Assembly: GCA_963841995.1 (NCBI GenBank)
Contig: CAWJEX010000007.1
Location: 222,284 to 286,283, forward strand
Source of the DNA: DATDPM01 sp963841995
GTDB lineage: Bacteria; Pseudomonadota; Alphaproteobacteria; DATDPM01
Reading direction: 5' to 3'
DNA length: 64,000 nucleotides
Part shown: piece after piece, positions 17,652 through 27,055 of the stretch
How positions within the stretch are numbered: the stretch's first letter is position 1
Layout: each line of letters starts with the position of its first letter
Notes under the pieces: model-generated
Database searches by the model: none
What the model was told of the DNA's origin: nothing
What the model saw: only the letters and a program-made list of their open reading frames with translations
Made by a program: the position numbers and the translations under genes

Positions 17652-18680
17652 CTACCCGCCTTTCCGCTTGCCCTCCGCCAGCCTCGCCAGAGCGACGCTT
17701 TGGCGATGCCATTGCCGGATCGGCATGGCCGGGAAGCCACCGATGGTGGCGCCGGCCGGGATATCCTTCATGACGCCGCTCTTGGCGGCAATCCGGGCGC
17801 CGTGGCCAATTCGCAAATGGCCGGCGAACCCGGCCTGCCCACCGACCACCACATAATCACCGAGTTTGGTGCTGCCCGAAAAGCCAACCTGGGCCGCAAG
17901 CACACAGCCACGGCCCAACTGGACGTTGTGCCCGATATGAATGAGATTATCAATCATGCACCCAGGCCCTATCACCGTATCGGGGCCACTGCCGCGGTCA
18001 ATCGTCGAGTTGGCGCCGATTTGGACGTCGTCATGGATGACGGCTCGGCCGAGTTGGGGCACATTTAGATAGGCTCCGTCATCGGGCGCAAAACCGAAGC
18101 CGGCCTGGCCGATACGCGCGCCCAATTCGATCACGACCCGATTGCCGATCAGGCAATGGCTGAGCGAGACACCCGACCCGATCGTACAATCATCGCCCAG
18201 AACCGCGCCGGCGGCGATCACCGTATTGGCGCCAATTCGGCAATTCCTGCCGATTTCCACGCGCGGGCCGATGACGACCCCGGGCGCGATCTGAGCATTT
18301 GCACCGATCTGCGCCGAGGGGTCGATGGGTCTATCCGGATCACCGATTTCGTCGGTTCCAGCCGCGGGGTAAAAGGCCCTTGCCACCAGGGCATAGGCTT
18401 TATACGGCTGATCCGTGATCAGCAGCGCCATGCCGGGAGGCGCCTGTGCCACAAGTTCGGGCTCGACGATGCATGCAGTCGCGCGCGATTCCACATATGC
18501 CGAGGTATAGCGCTTGTTATCGAGAAAGCTGATCTCGCCCGCACCGGCGGTTTCCAAAGGCGCCACGTCGCGGACGGCTACATCGCCGTCCGCGCCGGGA
18601 TTAAGCTGCGCCCCGGAGATCCGGGCAAGCTCGCCCAAGGCGAATGGACCATGGACTGAAAAAAACCGGGGATCCGCCAT
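17652..18680 (-). CDS. lpxD: UDP-3-O-acylglucosamine N-acyltransferase
   Basis: The 342-residue LpxD adds the second 3-hydroxyacyl chain in lipid A synthesis. It has an N-terminal uridine-binding domain (to about 100), a long run of hexapeptide repeats, the catalytic His in LIHIGHNVQLG (near 245) and a C-terminal helix. Its stop directly abuts the fabZ ATG. Confidence 0.96.
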   Translation of the reverse strand: MADPRFFSVHGPFALGELARISGAQLNPGADGDVAVRDVAPLETAGAGEISFLDNKRYTSAYVESRATACIVEPELVAQAPPGMALLITDQPYKAYALVARAFYPAAGTDEIGDPDRPIDPSAQIGANAQIAPGVVIGPRVEIGRNCRIGANTVIAAGAVLGDDCTIGSGVSLSHCLIGNRVVIELGARIGQAGFGFAPDDGAYLNVPQLGRAVIHDDVQIGANSTIDRGSGPDTVIGPGCMIDNLIHIGHNVQLGRGCVLAAQVGFSGSTKLGDYVVVGGQAGFAGHLRIGHGARIAAKSGVMKDIPAGATIGGFPAMPIRQWHRQSVALARLAEGKRKGG

Positions 18681-18692
18681 TTCCGCCTATTG

Positions 18693-19412
18693 TTAATTCT
18701 TCGGTGCCGCCGCCCCCGGTGCCGGAGTGGCAGCCGCTCCACCAATAGCCGGCGCGCCACCCTTGCCAAGCCCCATTGCCGCCCCTCCCTGATCGGGCTG
18801 ATCGGGCGGCGGGTTCCCGGGAGGCAGCTTCAGCGCCGGTAACCTGGCATTCACGCCCTTCACCACGAGCTCGCTGATGTCGAGATCCTGGCTGTAATAG
18901 ACCGCCGCCGGCCGCAACAGCACGAGGTCGAGATTTAATTGTTCGGCAACCGTCTTCGTGACCTCAATGATCGCCGTCTGGATTTGCTTTTGCACTTGGC
19001 CGGCCGCATCCTCAAGCTGACGGCGGCTGCTGTCCGCCTTGCGCTGGGTGTCGGCGAACCGCTGCTCCAAGGCTTGGCGCTTCTGCTCGAATGCTTCAGC
19101 CGAGAGCACCGTGCGCTGGCGTTCGAGTTCCTGTTCGGCACCGCGCAGATCGTTTTCTAACTTGGCAAATTCGTCGCGGAACACCGCGGCCCGTGCCTCG
19201 AGTTGGGAACGAACGCTCTGCTCCGCCGTCGATTCATTCAGAACCTGTTGAATATCGATGACGCCGGTGATCGGAGCTATCGGCTTTGGTGTCGCCCCCG
19301 CAGCGGCCGGTGCCGTGGCAGCTTTCGGTTGGTCCGCGGCCAGGGCGGTCGTGCCGGAGGCGGCGACGCCGAGAACCAGCAGGGAAATCAGAAGGATTAT
19401 ACGTTGCAGCAT
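18693..19412 (-). CDS. skp: OmpH/Skp-family periplasmic chaperone
   Basis: The 239-residue protein has a clear signal peptide (to about ALAA at 25), an Ala/Pro-rich stretch and a long charged coiled-coil with heptad-like Gln/Glu/Arg content (about 70-165), as in the Skp tentacles. It ends in a Pro/Gly/Ala-rich tail of about 45 residues, longer than in E. coli Skp. It escorts unfolded outer-membrane proteins to BamA, whose gene lies 3 bp upstream. Confidence 0.88.
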   Translation of the reverse strand: MLQRIILLISLLVLGVAASGTTALAADQPKAATAPAAAGATPKPIAPITGVIDIQQVLNESTAEQSVRSQLEARAAVFRDEFAKLENDLRGAEQELERQRTVLSAEAFEQKRQALEQRFADTQRKADSSRRQLEDAAGQVQKQIQTAIIEVTKTVAEQLNLDLVLLRPAAVYYSQDLDISELVVKGVNARLPALKLPPGNPPPDQPDQGGAAMGLGKGGAPAIGGAAATPAPGAAAPKN

Positions 19413-19415
19413 TCT

Positions 19416-21734
19416 TTAAAACCTTGTCCCGAAGTTGAAGCGAATGATGGAAGTTTGATCGAATGATTCTTTTTTAATCGGAATGCCGAGATCGATCCGC
19501 ACCGGCCCGAAGGGAGAACGCCAAGCCAAGCCAAGCCCGACGGACGCCCGGATATTGCTTGTATCACCAATAAGCGGGCTGTGTTCATCGATGCCCCACA
19601 ATGATCCGGCATCGAGGAATGTGTGCGCTGTTATACCAAAGGCCTTGGGGAGGCCAACCGGAAATCCGAGTTCGAACGAGCCGTCATAATATTGATTCCC
19701 GCCGAGCGCGTCGCCGGTTGACGTATCCCGCGGACCGATGCCCGATATTGCAAAACCGCGCATCTCTTCCTGACCCAAGAAGAAGCGGTTGGCCAATTTG
19801 ATCGGCCGCCCGAATATTCCTTGGATCTTGCCGGCTCTGCCGATCGCGCTGGCAACCCAATCAGGGGCGATCGGATAGAAATAACCGATTTCTCCGCTCA
19901 AACGGTAATAGTCAGCCGTTCCGCCGGCCCCGGCGAAGTCCGTCCCCACCTGGACGTAATACCCGTCGGTCGGATCAAACCGGTCATTGCGCTTGTCGTA
20001 GAGCAACGACTGGCCGATTTCGGACGTCGTCGTATTCCCCGCCTGGTCCAGGATGAATTGCGACGCCGTGCTTTGGATATTCACAATGTCATCGTTGCGC
20101 AAGGTGTAGTGCCAAGTTTGACGCAAAGATTCGGTGACTTGATAACCGGAACTCAACGTGAAACCGACCGCTACCTGATCGAATTGCGCATTTTGCAAAT
20201 TGTTTGTGTCCAAAGCGAAGATATCGAAACCAGCCGAAATATTGCGGTCGAGAAAATACGGCTCGGTAAAGGCTAGATCGACTCGCTCTAGGCGTTGCGA
20301 CAGCATCAAGGTGATGTTCACATCCTGGCCGCGGCCGAGGAAGTTGCGCTCCCGAATCGAGAAATTGCCGAGAACGCCATCGGTGCTCGAATATCCCGCG
20401 CCGATCTGCAGCTCGCCGGTCGATTTTTCCTCGACCGTCACGTTGACATTGGTCCGGTCCGGCGCGCTTCCCGGCACATTGTCCACATCGACCTTCTCGA
20501 AAAAGCCGAGATTGCGGATTTTCTGCTGGGACAAGCGCAGCCGCGCCGTGTTGAAGGCGTCGCCCTCGACCAGCCGCATTTCCCGGCGAATCACCTTGTC
20601 GAGCGTTCGCGTGTTTCCGGTAATATTGATGCGATCGACATAGACGCGGCGGCCTTCATTGATCACGTAGGTGAGGTCGATCGTGCTGGTGTCGACATTG
20701 CGCTTGACCTCCGGTTCGATATCGACGAATGCGTATCCGAATCGCCCGGCGAAGTCCGTCATCGCGTCCATAACGTTTTCGACCGCTTCCGCGTCGTACC
20801 ACTTGCCTTCTTTCGTGGTGACCAGTTTTCGCAATTCCTTGATATCCAGATCGCGCAGATGCGATTGGACATCGACTTTGCCGAAATGGTAGCGCTTGCC
20901 TTCTTCAACCGTGAAAGTGACGAAAAAACGGTCCCGGCTTGGCGACAACTCGGCAACAGCCGACACCACGCGAAAATCCGCATAGCCGTTTTTCAGGTAA
21001 TAACGCCGCAGAAGCTCCCGGTCAAAAGAAAGCCGGTCAGGATCGTAGGTGTCGTCGGTCGCAAAGAATCGATACCATCGATTTTCCTTGGTCATGACAA
21101 CGTTCTTCAGCGTGTCGTCGCTGAAGGCGTGATTCCCGACAAAATTGATTTTTTGCACGAGGGTGACACCGCCCTCCTTAATTTCGAACACAAGGTCGAC
21201 GCGATTCTCTGGAAGTTCGATCACTTTTGGATTCACGGTCGCGGCAAATCGTCCGCTGCGGCGGTATAGCTCGAGAATGCGGTTGACGTCGCGCTCAACC
21301 TTGGCGCGCGAATAGACGACACGCGGTCTCGATTGGATTTCCTGTTGCAACGTTTCGTCCGAAAGTCTGCTGTTCCCTTCGAAAGCGAGCCGGTTAATGA
21401 TCGGGTTCTCCACGACATGGACCACAAGGACGTCGCCTTCGGTGTGAATGGTGACGTCGGCGAACAGGCCAGTTGCGAAAAGCGCCTTCAGCGAGCGATC
21501 GACCCGGGCGGCGTCATAAGGATCGCCCGCCTTGATCACCATGTAGGAGAGAATCGTTCCGGATTCGACTCGCTGATTGCCCTCGATGCGGACATCGTGA
21601 ATGATCGTTCCTTCGGGAGCCCCGGGAGCAGACGGCGGCGAGGGCGGCACATCCTGCGCCTTTGCCGTCAGCGACACAGCCATTAGCAAGGCAAAAAACA
21701 CGACCCTTGCCACGGCTCGAACCGTTCCCCTCAA
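19416..21734 (-). CDS. bamA: Outer membrane protein assembly factor BamA
   Basis: The 772-residue protein has a signal peptide, five POTRA domains (about 40-375) and an Omp85 C-terminal barrel, ending in phenylalanine (FNFGTRF) as barrel proteins do. It inserts beta-barrel proteins into the outer membrane. The start is a TTG at 21734, chosen because a GGAGG ribosome site lies just upstream and it keeps the basic signal-peptide N-terminus; a GTG a few codons in is possible. Confidence 0.95.
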   Translation of the reverse strand: MRGTVRAVARVVFFALLMAVSLTAKAQDVPPSPPSAPGAPEGTIIHDVRIEGNQRVESGTILSYMVIKAGDPYDAARVDRSLKALFATGLFADVTIHTEGDVLVVHVVENPIINRLAFEGNSRLSDETLQQEIQSRPRVVYSRAKVERDVNRILELYRRSGRFAATVNPKVIELPENRVDLVFEIKEGGVTLVQKINFVGNHAFSDDTLKNVVMTKENRWYRFFATDDTYDPDRLSFDRELLRRYYLKNGYADFRVVSAVAELSPSRDRFFVTFTVEEGKRYHFGKVDVQSHLRDLDIKELRKLVTTKEGKWYDAEAVENVMDAMTDFAGRFGYAFVDIEPEVKRNVDTSTIDLTYVINEGRRVYVDRINITGNTRTLDKVIRREMRLVEGDAFNTARLRLSQQKIRNLGFFEKVDVDNVPGSAPDRTNVNVTVEEKSTGELQIGAGYSSTDGVLGNFSIRERNFLGRGQDVNITLMLSQRLERVDLAFTEPYFLDRNISAGFDIFALDTNNLQNAQFDQVAVGFTLSSGYQVTESLRQTWHYTLRNDDIVNIQSTASQFILDQAGNTTTSEIGQSLLYDKRNDRFDPTDGYYVQVGTDFAGAGGTADYYRLSGEIGYFYPIAPDWVASAIGRAGKIQGIFGRPIKLANRFFLGQEEMRGFAISGIGPRDTSTGDALGGNQYYDGSFELGFPVGLPKAFGITAHTFLDAGSLWGIDEHSPLIGDTSNIRASVGLGLAWRSPFGPVRIDLGIPIKKESFDQTSIIRFNFGTRF

Positions 21735-21755
21735 GCCCCCCTCCAGCGATTTCCG

Positions 21756-22886
21756 TCAGGTTCCGAGCTTTTTCAGCAGCTCGAATACCTTCAAATGTAA
21801 ATCGTTCCAGGTCGCAAAAATCATCAGGCTCACAACGAGAGCGAACCCAATCCGGAACCCAACTTCCTGCGCCTTAGGCCCCAGTGGTTTACCACGAATG
21901 GCTTCGACGGCATAGAAAAGGAGATGCCCGCCATCCAGAACCGGAACCGGGAAAAGATTGACAAGACCGAGATTTATCGAAAGAACGGCCAAGAACCAGA
22001 CAATCGCAACGATGCCGAATGTCGCCGCCTCGCAAGACATTTGGGCAATGCGAACGGGACCTCCCAAATCCTCCGTGCCTCGTGTACCGACGATCATCTG
22101 GCCGACCGCAGTCAGGGTTTGTGCCGACAGCGAATAAATCTCTTCGACCGAGCGCAGGGCCGCGGTACCCAGAGGATGCCGCACGAATTCGCGCGCACTC
22201 CCTTTGATCCCGAACAGACCAACGTGGTGTGACACGCCGAAGTTATCCTTTTCCTCATGCAACTCAGGCGTGACTTGCAGACTTGTCTGGGTGCCATTGC
22301 GATTGACCACCACCGCAAGGGGCACGTTCGGATTGTCGCGGACAATCGTCTGGATTTCCTCAAAACGATCGACCGGTTGCCCGGCCACCGAGACGAATCG
22401 ATCCCCGGCCTTGATTCCACCGAGTTCCGCAGCACTCCCCGATTGCACCTCGGTCACCACCGGCGGCGTAAACGGCTCGCCGGCAGTTGCAAAGAGTCCG
22501 GTCATGACCACGATTGCAAATAGAAAGTTCGCGGCGGGACCGGCGGATACGACCGCGGCCCGACCCCACAGCGGTTGGTAATGGAAGGACACCGCGCGCT
22601 CTTCGGGGGTCAAGCGGGGGCCATCGTCATTGGTGTCGCTTTCACCGAACATCTTGACGTAGCCGCCAAGCGGCAGAACGCTCACCTTCCAGCGCGTACC
22701 GACGCGATCGGTCCAACCGAATAACTCACGACCGAATCCAATCGAGAACGTCTCGATTCGAACGCCGCACCAACGGGCGACAAGATAGTGCCCGAACTCG
22801 TGCACGAACACGAGAACCGATATCACGGGAATCGCGACGGCGATTACCACGGCTACGTTGCTGCAACTCCCAGTCAGGAAATCCAT
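21756..22886 (-). CDS. rseP: RIP metalloprotease RseP (site-2 protease)
   Basis: The 376-residue inner-membrane zinc protease cuts anti-sigma factors and signal-peptide remnants within the membrane. The active-site HEFGH is at residues 29-33, a PDZ domain spans about 120-200, and the second motif NLFPVPVLDGGH lies near 320. I use the ATG at 22886 (GGAAG upstream) rather than the TTG two codons earlier. It sits between dxr and bamA, the common alphaproteobacterial order. Confidence 0.94.
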   Translation of the reverse strand: MDFLTGSCSNVAVVIAVAIPVISVLVFVHEFGHYLVARWCGVRIETFSIGFGRELFGWTDRVGTRWKVSVLPLGGYVKMFGESDTNDDGPRLTPEERAVSFHYQPLWGRAAVVSAGPAANFLFAIVVMTGLFATAGEPFTPPVVTEVQSGSAAELGGIKAGDRFVSVAGQPVDRFEEIQTIVRDNPNVPLAVVVNRNGTQTSLQVTPELHEEKDNFGVSHHVGLFGIKGSAREFVRHPLGTAALRSVEEIYSLSAQTLTAVGQMIVGTRGTEDLGGPVRIAQMSCEAATFGIVAIVWFLAVLSINLGLVNLFPVPVLDGGHLLFYAVEAIRGKPLGPKAQEVGFRIGFALVVSLMIFATWNDLHLKVFELLKKLGT

Positions 22887-22909
22887 TTCCAATCTTCCGC
22901 TGTAAAGGG

Positions 22910-24103
22910 CTAAGGCGATTCGCGCTTATCGATGGTCTCGTTTGCGACGCGCCGGGCGAAGGTATCGATTTCGAGCACATCGGCGATCGTCGCAATTTGC
23001 CGGTTCGGCACCACGCTCAATGCCGTTTCGACAACTCGGGCAATATCGAGGAATCGGATACGCCGGCCAAGAAACGCGGCTACCGCGACTTCGTTCGCGG
23101 CATTCAGGATTGTAGGGGCCGCACGGCCACCTTGCAAGGCTTGGCGGGCTAAGCGCAGCGCCGGAAATCGTTGAAGATCAGGGGCTTCGAAGGTCAGCTG
23201 GCCCAGCGCCGCCAAATCGAGGCGGGCCACCGGCGCTCCCATCCGTTCCGGCCACGCCAGGGCGTAGGCGATGGGGGTCCGCATGTCGGGCGCCCCCATC
23301 TGGGCCAGCACCGATCCATCCACATAGGCCACGCAACTATGGATGACCGACTGCGGGTGGACCAGGACTTCGATCTGTTCCGATGGCAATCCAAAAAGAT
23401 AATGGGCCTCGATCACCTCGAGCCCTTTGTTCATCATGGTTGCCGAATCGACGGAGATCTTCGCGCCCATGTCCCAATTCGGGTGGGCCACCGCTTGCTC
23501 GGGAGTGACGTCGGTCATTTGCTCGATGCTGAATCCGCGGAAGGGTCCGCCGGATGCCGTCAAAATGATGCGCTCGATCGATTCGATGCTGTCGAAATCG
23601 AAAACCTGGAAGATTGCGCTGTGCTCGGAATCCACGGGGATTAACCGCGCGCCGCTTCGCGCCACTTCGGTTGTCACCAGATCGCCCGCGCAAACGAGGG
23701 ACTCTTTGTTGGCAAGAGCGACGATGGCGCCGCGGCGCACGGCGGCAAGAGTCGATTCTAATCCGGCCGCCCCGACGATCGCCGCCATCACCCAATCGGA
23801 AGGCTGTTGCGCCGCGGCAATCACGCCTTGCCGCCCCGCCGCGATTTCGATTCCGGTTCCGGCCAGCGCTTCCTTCAGCGCGCCGTAGCGATTTTCATCA
23901 GCGACAACGGCAAGGCGTGGACGAAGTTTCCGCGCCTGCTCCGCCAACAATGCCACATTGTTTCGCGCCGACATCGCCTCGACCTCGAAGCGATCGAGAT
24001 TGCGCTCAATCAGATCGACGGTGCTGCATCCGACCGAGCCCGTCGAGCCCAAGATCGTCACGCGCCGGGGCGCCGTTGCCGGAACCGCCGCGGTTAGGGC
24101 CAT
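22910..24103 (-). CDS. dxr: 1-deoxy-D-xylulose 5-phosphate reductoisomerase
   Basis: The 397-residue enzyme performs the first committed step of the MEP isoprenoid pathway using NADPH. It shows the nucleotide-binding ILGSTGSVG, ANKESLVCAG, and SEHSAIFQ with TASGGPFR. I choose the ATG at 24103, which overlaps the cdsA stop by 10 bp and has GGAG upstream, over a TTG at 24124. It sits between cdsA and rseP. Confidence 0.95.
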   Translation of the reverse strand: MALTAAVPATAPRRVTILGSTGSVGCSTVDLIERNLDRFEVEAMSARNNVALLAEQARKLRPRLAVVADENRYGALKEALAGTGIEIAAGRQGVIAAAQQPSDWVMAAIVGAAGLESTLAAVRRGAIVALANKESLVCAGDLVTTEVARSGARLIPVDSEHSAIFQVFDFDSIESIERIILTASGGPFRGFSIEQMTDVTPEQAVAHPNWDMGAKISVDSATMMNKGLEVIEAHYLFGLPSEQIEVLVHPQSVIHSCVAYVDGSVLAQMGAPDMRTPIAYALAWPERMGAPVARLDLAALGQLTFEAPDLQRFPALRLARQALQGGRAAPTILNAANEVAVAAFLGRRIRFLDIARVVETALSVVPNRQIATIADVLEIDTFARRVANETIDKRESP

Positions 24104-24900
24104 GGCGAAACGGCTCCACTCCAAACCGCCAGCAACGCAGCGGGTGCCGCCGCGACCAATCCGTCGACGCGGTCGAGCGCGCCGCCATGGCCGGGAATGA
24201 GATCGCTGGTATCCTTGACGCCGAATCGCCGCTTGATCGCCGATTCGAGAAGATCGCCGAATTCGGCGGCAATCGCGAGTATGGCCGACAAGACCAAGAG
24301 CTTTCCGCGATCGATCGGCTCGGCGAAGGGCGCGATCCCGCCGCTAACGGCGACCGCCGCCAGCAGCCCACCAATTGCGCCAGCCCAAGTCTTATGCGGA
24401 CTGATCGACGGCGCGAGGCGCGCTCCGCCGATCAGGTTTCCCGCCAAATACGCACCGACATCGGTCGCCCATACCACTGCGAAAAGCCATAGCATCACGA
24501 AACGCCCTTCGGCCGGAACAAGGCGCAGCCACAGCAACGCCATCGCCGGAATTCCGATATAGAGCACGCCGAGGCTCATGAATTTCGGATGGGGCGAGCG
24601 CAAGAGATTCAGCAAAACAAAACCCAAAAGCCCCGCTATGAAGGCTGCTGCAATGCCCCATTCGATACCCAGTCTCAAGCCCATGGCAGCCACCCCCGCT
24701 GCGGCAAGAAACAACGGCACGCCCGCCGCTGCGTCCGCGCCGCACAAGCGAACCCATTCCCATGACATGATCGCGGCGGTAATCGCAATCATTGCGATGA
24801 AGACGTATCCCCCGGCAAAAGCGGCGGCAAGCGCCGCCGGCCCAAGCACGGCCGCGGAGCCGATGCGCCAGAAAATTCGAGCGCGCGCGGCGTCAACCAC
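24094..24900 (-). CDS. cdsA: Phosphatidate cytidylyltransferase
   Basis: CdsA makes CDP-diacylglycerol, the precursor of all phospholipids. It is strongly hydrophobic with about seven or eight membrane segments. The signature is intact near the C-terminus: SPHKTWAG, then DLIPGHGGALDRVDGL. I choose a GTG at 24900, which overlaps the uppS stop by 8 bp, giving 268 residues; the frame extends further upstream but that part reads as antisense-like uppS. Start confidence is moderate. Confidence 0.9.
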   Translation of the reverse strand: MVDAARARIFWRIGSAAVLGPAALAAAFAGGYVFIAMIAITAAIMSWEWVRLCGADAAAGVPLFLAAAGVAAMGLRLGIEWGIAAAFIAGLLGFVLLNLLRSPHPKFMSLGVLYIGIPAMALLWLRLVPAEGRFVMLWLFAVVWATDVGAYLAGNLIGGARLAPSISPHKTWAGAIGGLLAAVAVSGGIAPFAEPIDRGKLLVLSAILAIAAEFGDLLESAIKRRFGVKDTSDLIPGHGGALDRVDGLVAAAPAALLAVWSGAVSPWP

Positions 24901-25627
24901 CGGCCGCCCCGTATCGGCGGTCGCGCCGGTTAAACTCCCGGATCGCCTCCTCCAAATCCTGTTTGGTGAAATCGGGCCACAGCTTGTCGGTGAATATGAG
25001 CTCGGCATAGGCCGACTGCCACAACAGAAAATTGCTAAGGCGTTTTTCTCCGCTGGTGCGGATCACAAGGTCGGGATCGGGAATATCGGGGGTTGCGAGA
25101 CGGCGGGCGAAATTTTGCTCGTCGATATCTTCCGGACGCAGGAGTCCCGTGGCCACGTCTTGGGCGAGACGGCGGGCCGCCTCGACAATTTCCGCCCGCG
25201 CGCCGTAACTCAACGCCATGGTCAGATCAAGCGCCGTGTTGCCGCGCGTTTGTTCTTCCGCCTTCTCGATGAGGCTGACGATGTCCCGGGCCAGACGGCT
25301 CCGGTCACCAATGACCCGGAGGCGCACGCCATTCCGGTGAAGGTCGGCGATCTCGCTGCGCAAATACATGCGCAGCAATCCCATGAGATCGTCGACTTCG
25401 TTTCGCGGTCGCTTCCAGTTTTCGGAGGAAAAACCGTAGAGCGTGAGATAACGGATGCCGAGCTCGGCCGCTCCGGAAACGACGGCGCGCGTGGCATCCG
25501 CGCCCCGCTTGTGGCCCAAGGTGCGTGTCAGGCCCCGAGCGCGCGCCCAACGTCCGTTGCCGTCCATGATGATCGCAACATGGGCGGGAATTCTCGGCAG
25601 ATCGGAATGCTGAGGAACCGGACGCAT
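24893..25627 (-). CDS. uppS: Isoprenyl transferase (undecaprenyl diphosphate synthase)
   Basis: The 244-residue cis-prenyltransferase builds the C55 lipid carrier for peptidoglycan and LPS. It has IIMDGNGRWA (catalytic Asp near 21), the YGFSSENWKRP segment and the C-terminal LVIRTSGEKRLSNFLLWQSAYAE-type region. It follows frr by 4 bp and overlaps cdsA. Confidence 0.96.
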   Translation of the reverse strand: MRPVPQHSDLPRIPAHVAIIMDGNGRWARARGLTRTLGHKRGADATRAVVSGAAELGIRYLTLYGFSSENWKRPRNEVDDLMGLLRMYLRSEIADLHRNGVRLRVIGDRSRLARDIVSLIEKAEEQTRGNTALDLTMALSYGARAEIVEAARRLAQDVATGLLRPEDIDEQNFARRLATPDIPDPDLVIRTSGEKRLSNFLLWQSAYAELIFTDKLWPDFTKQDLEEAIREFNRRDRRYGAAGG

Positions 25628-25631
25628 CGAC

Positions 25632-26189
25632 CTAGACTTGCTTGACCTCTTGTTCCTTAGCGGCGAGCGCGTCGTCGACCTTTTTAATGTGCTCGTCGGT
25701 GAGTTTTTGAATCTTGGCGTTCCAGTCGCGATGTTCGTCCTGGGACAGATCGCCGTCGTGCTCCATCTTCTTCAACTTATCCATCGCGTCGCGGCGGACA
25801 TTACGGACGGAAATCCGCGCCTGCTCGGCATATTTATGCGCAACTTTGACGATCTCATTGCGACGTTCTTCGGTCAGATCGGGGATCGGCACGCGGACCA
25901 ATTGGCCGTCAGACATCGGATTGAGCCCCAAACCCGCGTCACGAATGGCGTTTTCCACCGCCTTGACCTGAGATTTATCCCAAACTTGGACAGTAATAAG
26001 GCGAGGTTCGGGCACATTGACGCTACCGACCTGATTCAGCGGCATCCGGTTGCCATAGGCCTCCACCTGCACCGGTTCGAGCAAACTGACCGACGCCCGT
26101 CCCGTGCGCAGCCCGGTGAATTCCTTGCGCAGGACTTCGAGCGCGCCGTCCATCCGGCGGCCAATTTCCTTAATATCAGGGGCAGCCAC
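25632..26189 (-). CDS. frr: Ribosome recycling factor
   Basis: The 185-residue tRNA-shaped factor splits post-termination ribosomes with EF-G. The three-helix bundle with LRTGRAS and VPIPDLTEERR is complete and of normal length. It belongs to the rpsB-tsf-pyrH-frr operon; pyrH ends 4 bp before it. Confidence 0.97.
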   Translation of the reverse strand: MAAPDIKEIGRRMDGALEVLRKEFTGLRTGRASVSLLEPVQVEAYGNRMPLNQVGSVNVPEPRLITVQVWDKSQVKAVENAIRDAGLGLNPMSDGQLVRVPIPDLTEERRNEIVKVAHKYAEQARISVRNVRRDAMDKLKKMEHDGDLSQDEHRDWNAKIQKLTDEHIKKVDDALAAKEQEVKQV

Positions 26190-26193
26190 GACC

Positions 26194-26973
26194 TTAAGCC
26201 TCCTCGCTGATGAGCGTGAACTTCCCTTCGCCGGTCATCACCGCAGCGAAGGCGCCTGGATTGTGAATCGAAAATACCAAAATCGGAATCCCGCTTTCTC
26301 GCGCCAGCGAAATGGCCGGGGCATCCATCACCCGCAGATCGCGCGACAAAACCTCGAGATAAGTCAGTCGGTCATAACGCTCGGCCTTCGGATCGGATTC
26401 CGGATCGGCGCTGTATACGCCGTCCACCTTTGTTCCCTTGAGCAGCGCCTCGCATTCCATTTCAGAGGCGCGCAAGGCCGCCGCGGTGTCGGTGGTGAAA
26501 AATGGATTGCCGGTGCCGGCGGCGAAAATAACGACCCGGCCTTTTTCGAGATGGCGCAGCGCGCGGCGCCGGATATAGGGCTCGCAGACTGTGGCCATGG
26601 GAATGGCCGAGAGAACGCGGGTCGGCACTGCAAGATTTTCCAGCGCGCTCTGCATGCACAGCGCGTTGATGACGGTCGCCAGCATGCCCATGTAGTCCCC
26701 GGTCGCCCGTTCGAGGCCTTCGGCGGCGCCTTCGAGACCGCGGAAAATGTTCCCACCGCCAATCACCAGGGCGACTTCCACACCCAGCGCATGAACGGCG
26801 ACAACGTCGCGGGCAATCCGCTCGACCGCAACCGGGTCGAGGCCGAATTCCCGGCCGCCCATCAGAATTTCACCCGAAATCTTGAGGAGAACCCGCCGAT
26901 AGCCAGCACGCCCGGCCGCACGAATATCGGCGGCGAGCGGCTCTTCCCGGCCGCGGCTCATTGGACTGACCAT
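26194..26973 (-). CDS. pyrH: Uridylate kinase
   Basis: The 259-residue amino-acid-kinase-fold enzyme phosphorylates UMP for pyrimidine supply. It shows YRRVLLKISGE, IGGGNIFRG, GTGNPFFTTDTAAALRA and KVDGVYSADP. Several starts are possible; I chose the ATG at 26973, which gives a short N-terminal extension before the kinase core. ATG 26961 would be four codons shorter, and the frame is open further upstream. Confidence 0.93.
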   Translation of the reverse strand: MVSPMSRGREEPLAADIRAAGRAGYRRVLLKISGEILMGGREFGLDPVAVERIARDVVAVHALGVEVALVIGGGNIFRGLEGAAEGLERATGDYMGMLATVINALCMQSALENLAVPTRVLSAIPMATVCEPYIRRRALRHLEKGRVVIFAAGTGNPFFTTDTAAALRASEMECEALLKGTKVDGVYSADPESDPKAERYDRLTYLEVLSRDLRVMDAPAISLARESGIPILVFSIHNPGAFAAVMTGEGKFTLISEEA

Positions 26974-27055
26974 AACCGTCCGAACATGCCAGTTTCCGGA
27001 CCTCGATTGTACCCCATTTCTGGCGCCGATTGCCGCCAACCGCGGCAATGGTGGG

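Noticed and set aside
20295..21269. 324-codon open frame antisense to bamA
   Set aside because: Shadow of bamA codon usage; no domain, no ribosome site.
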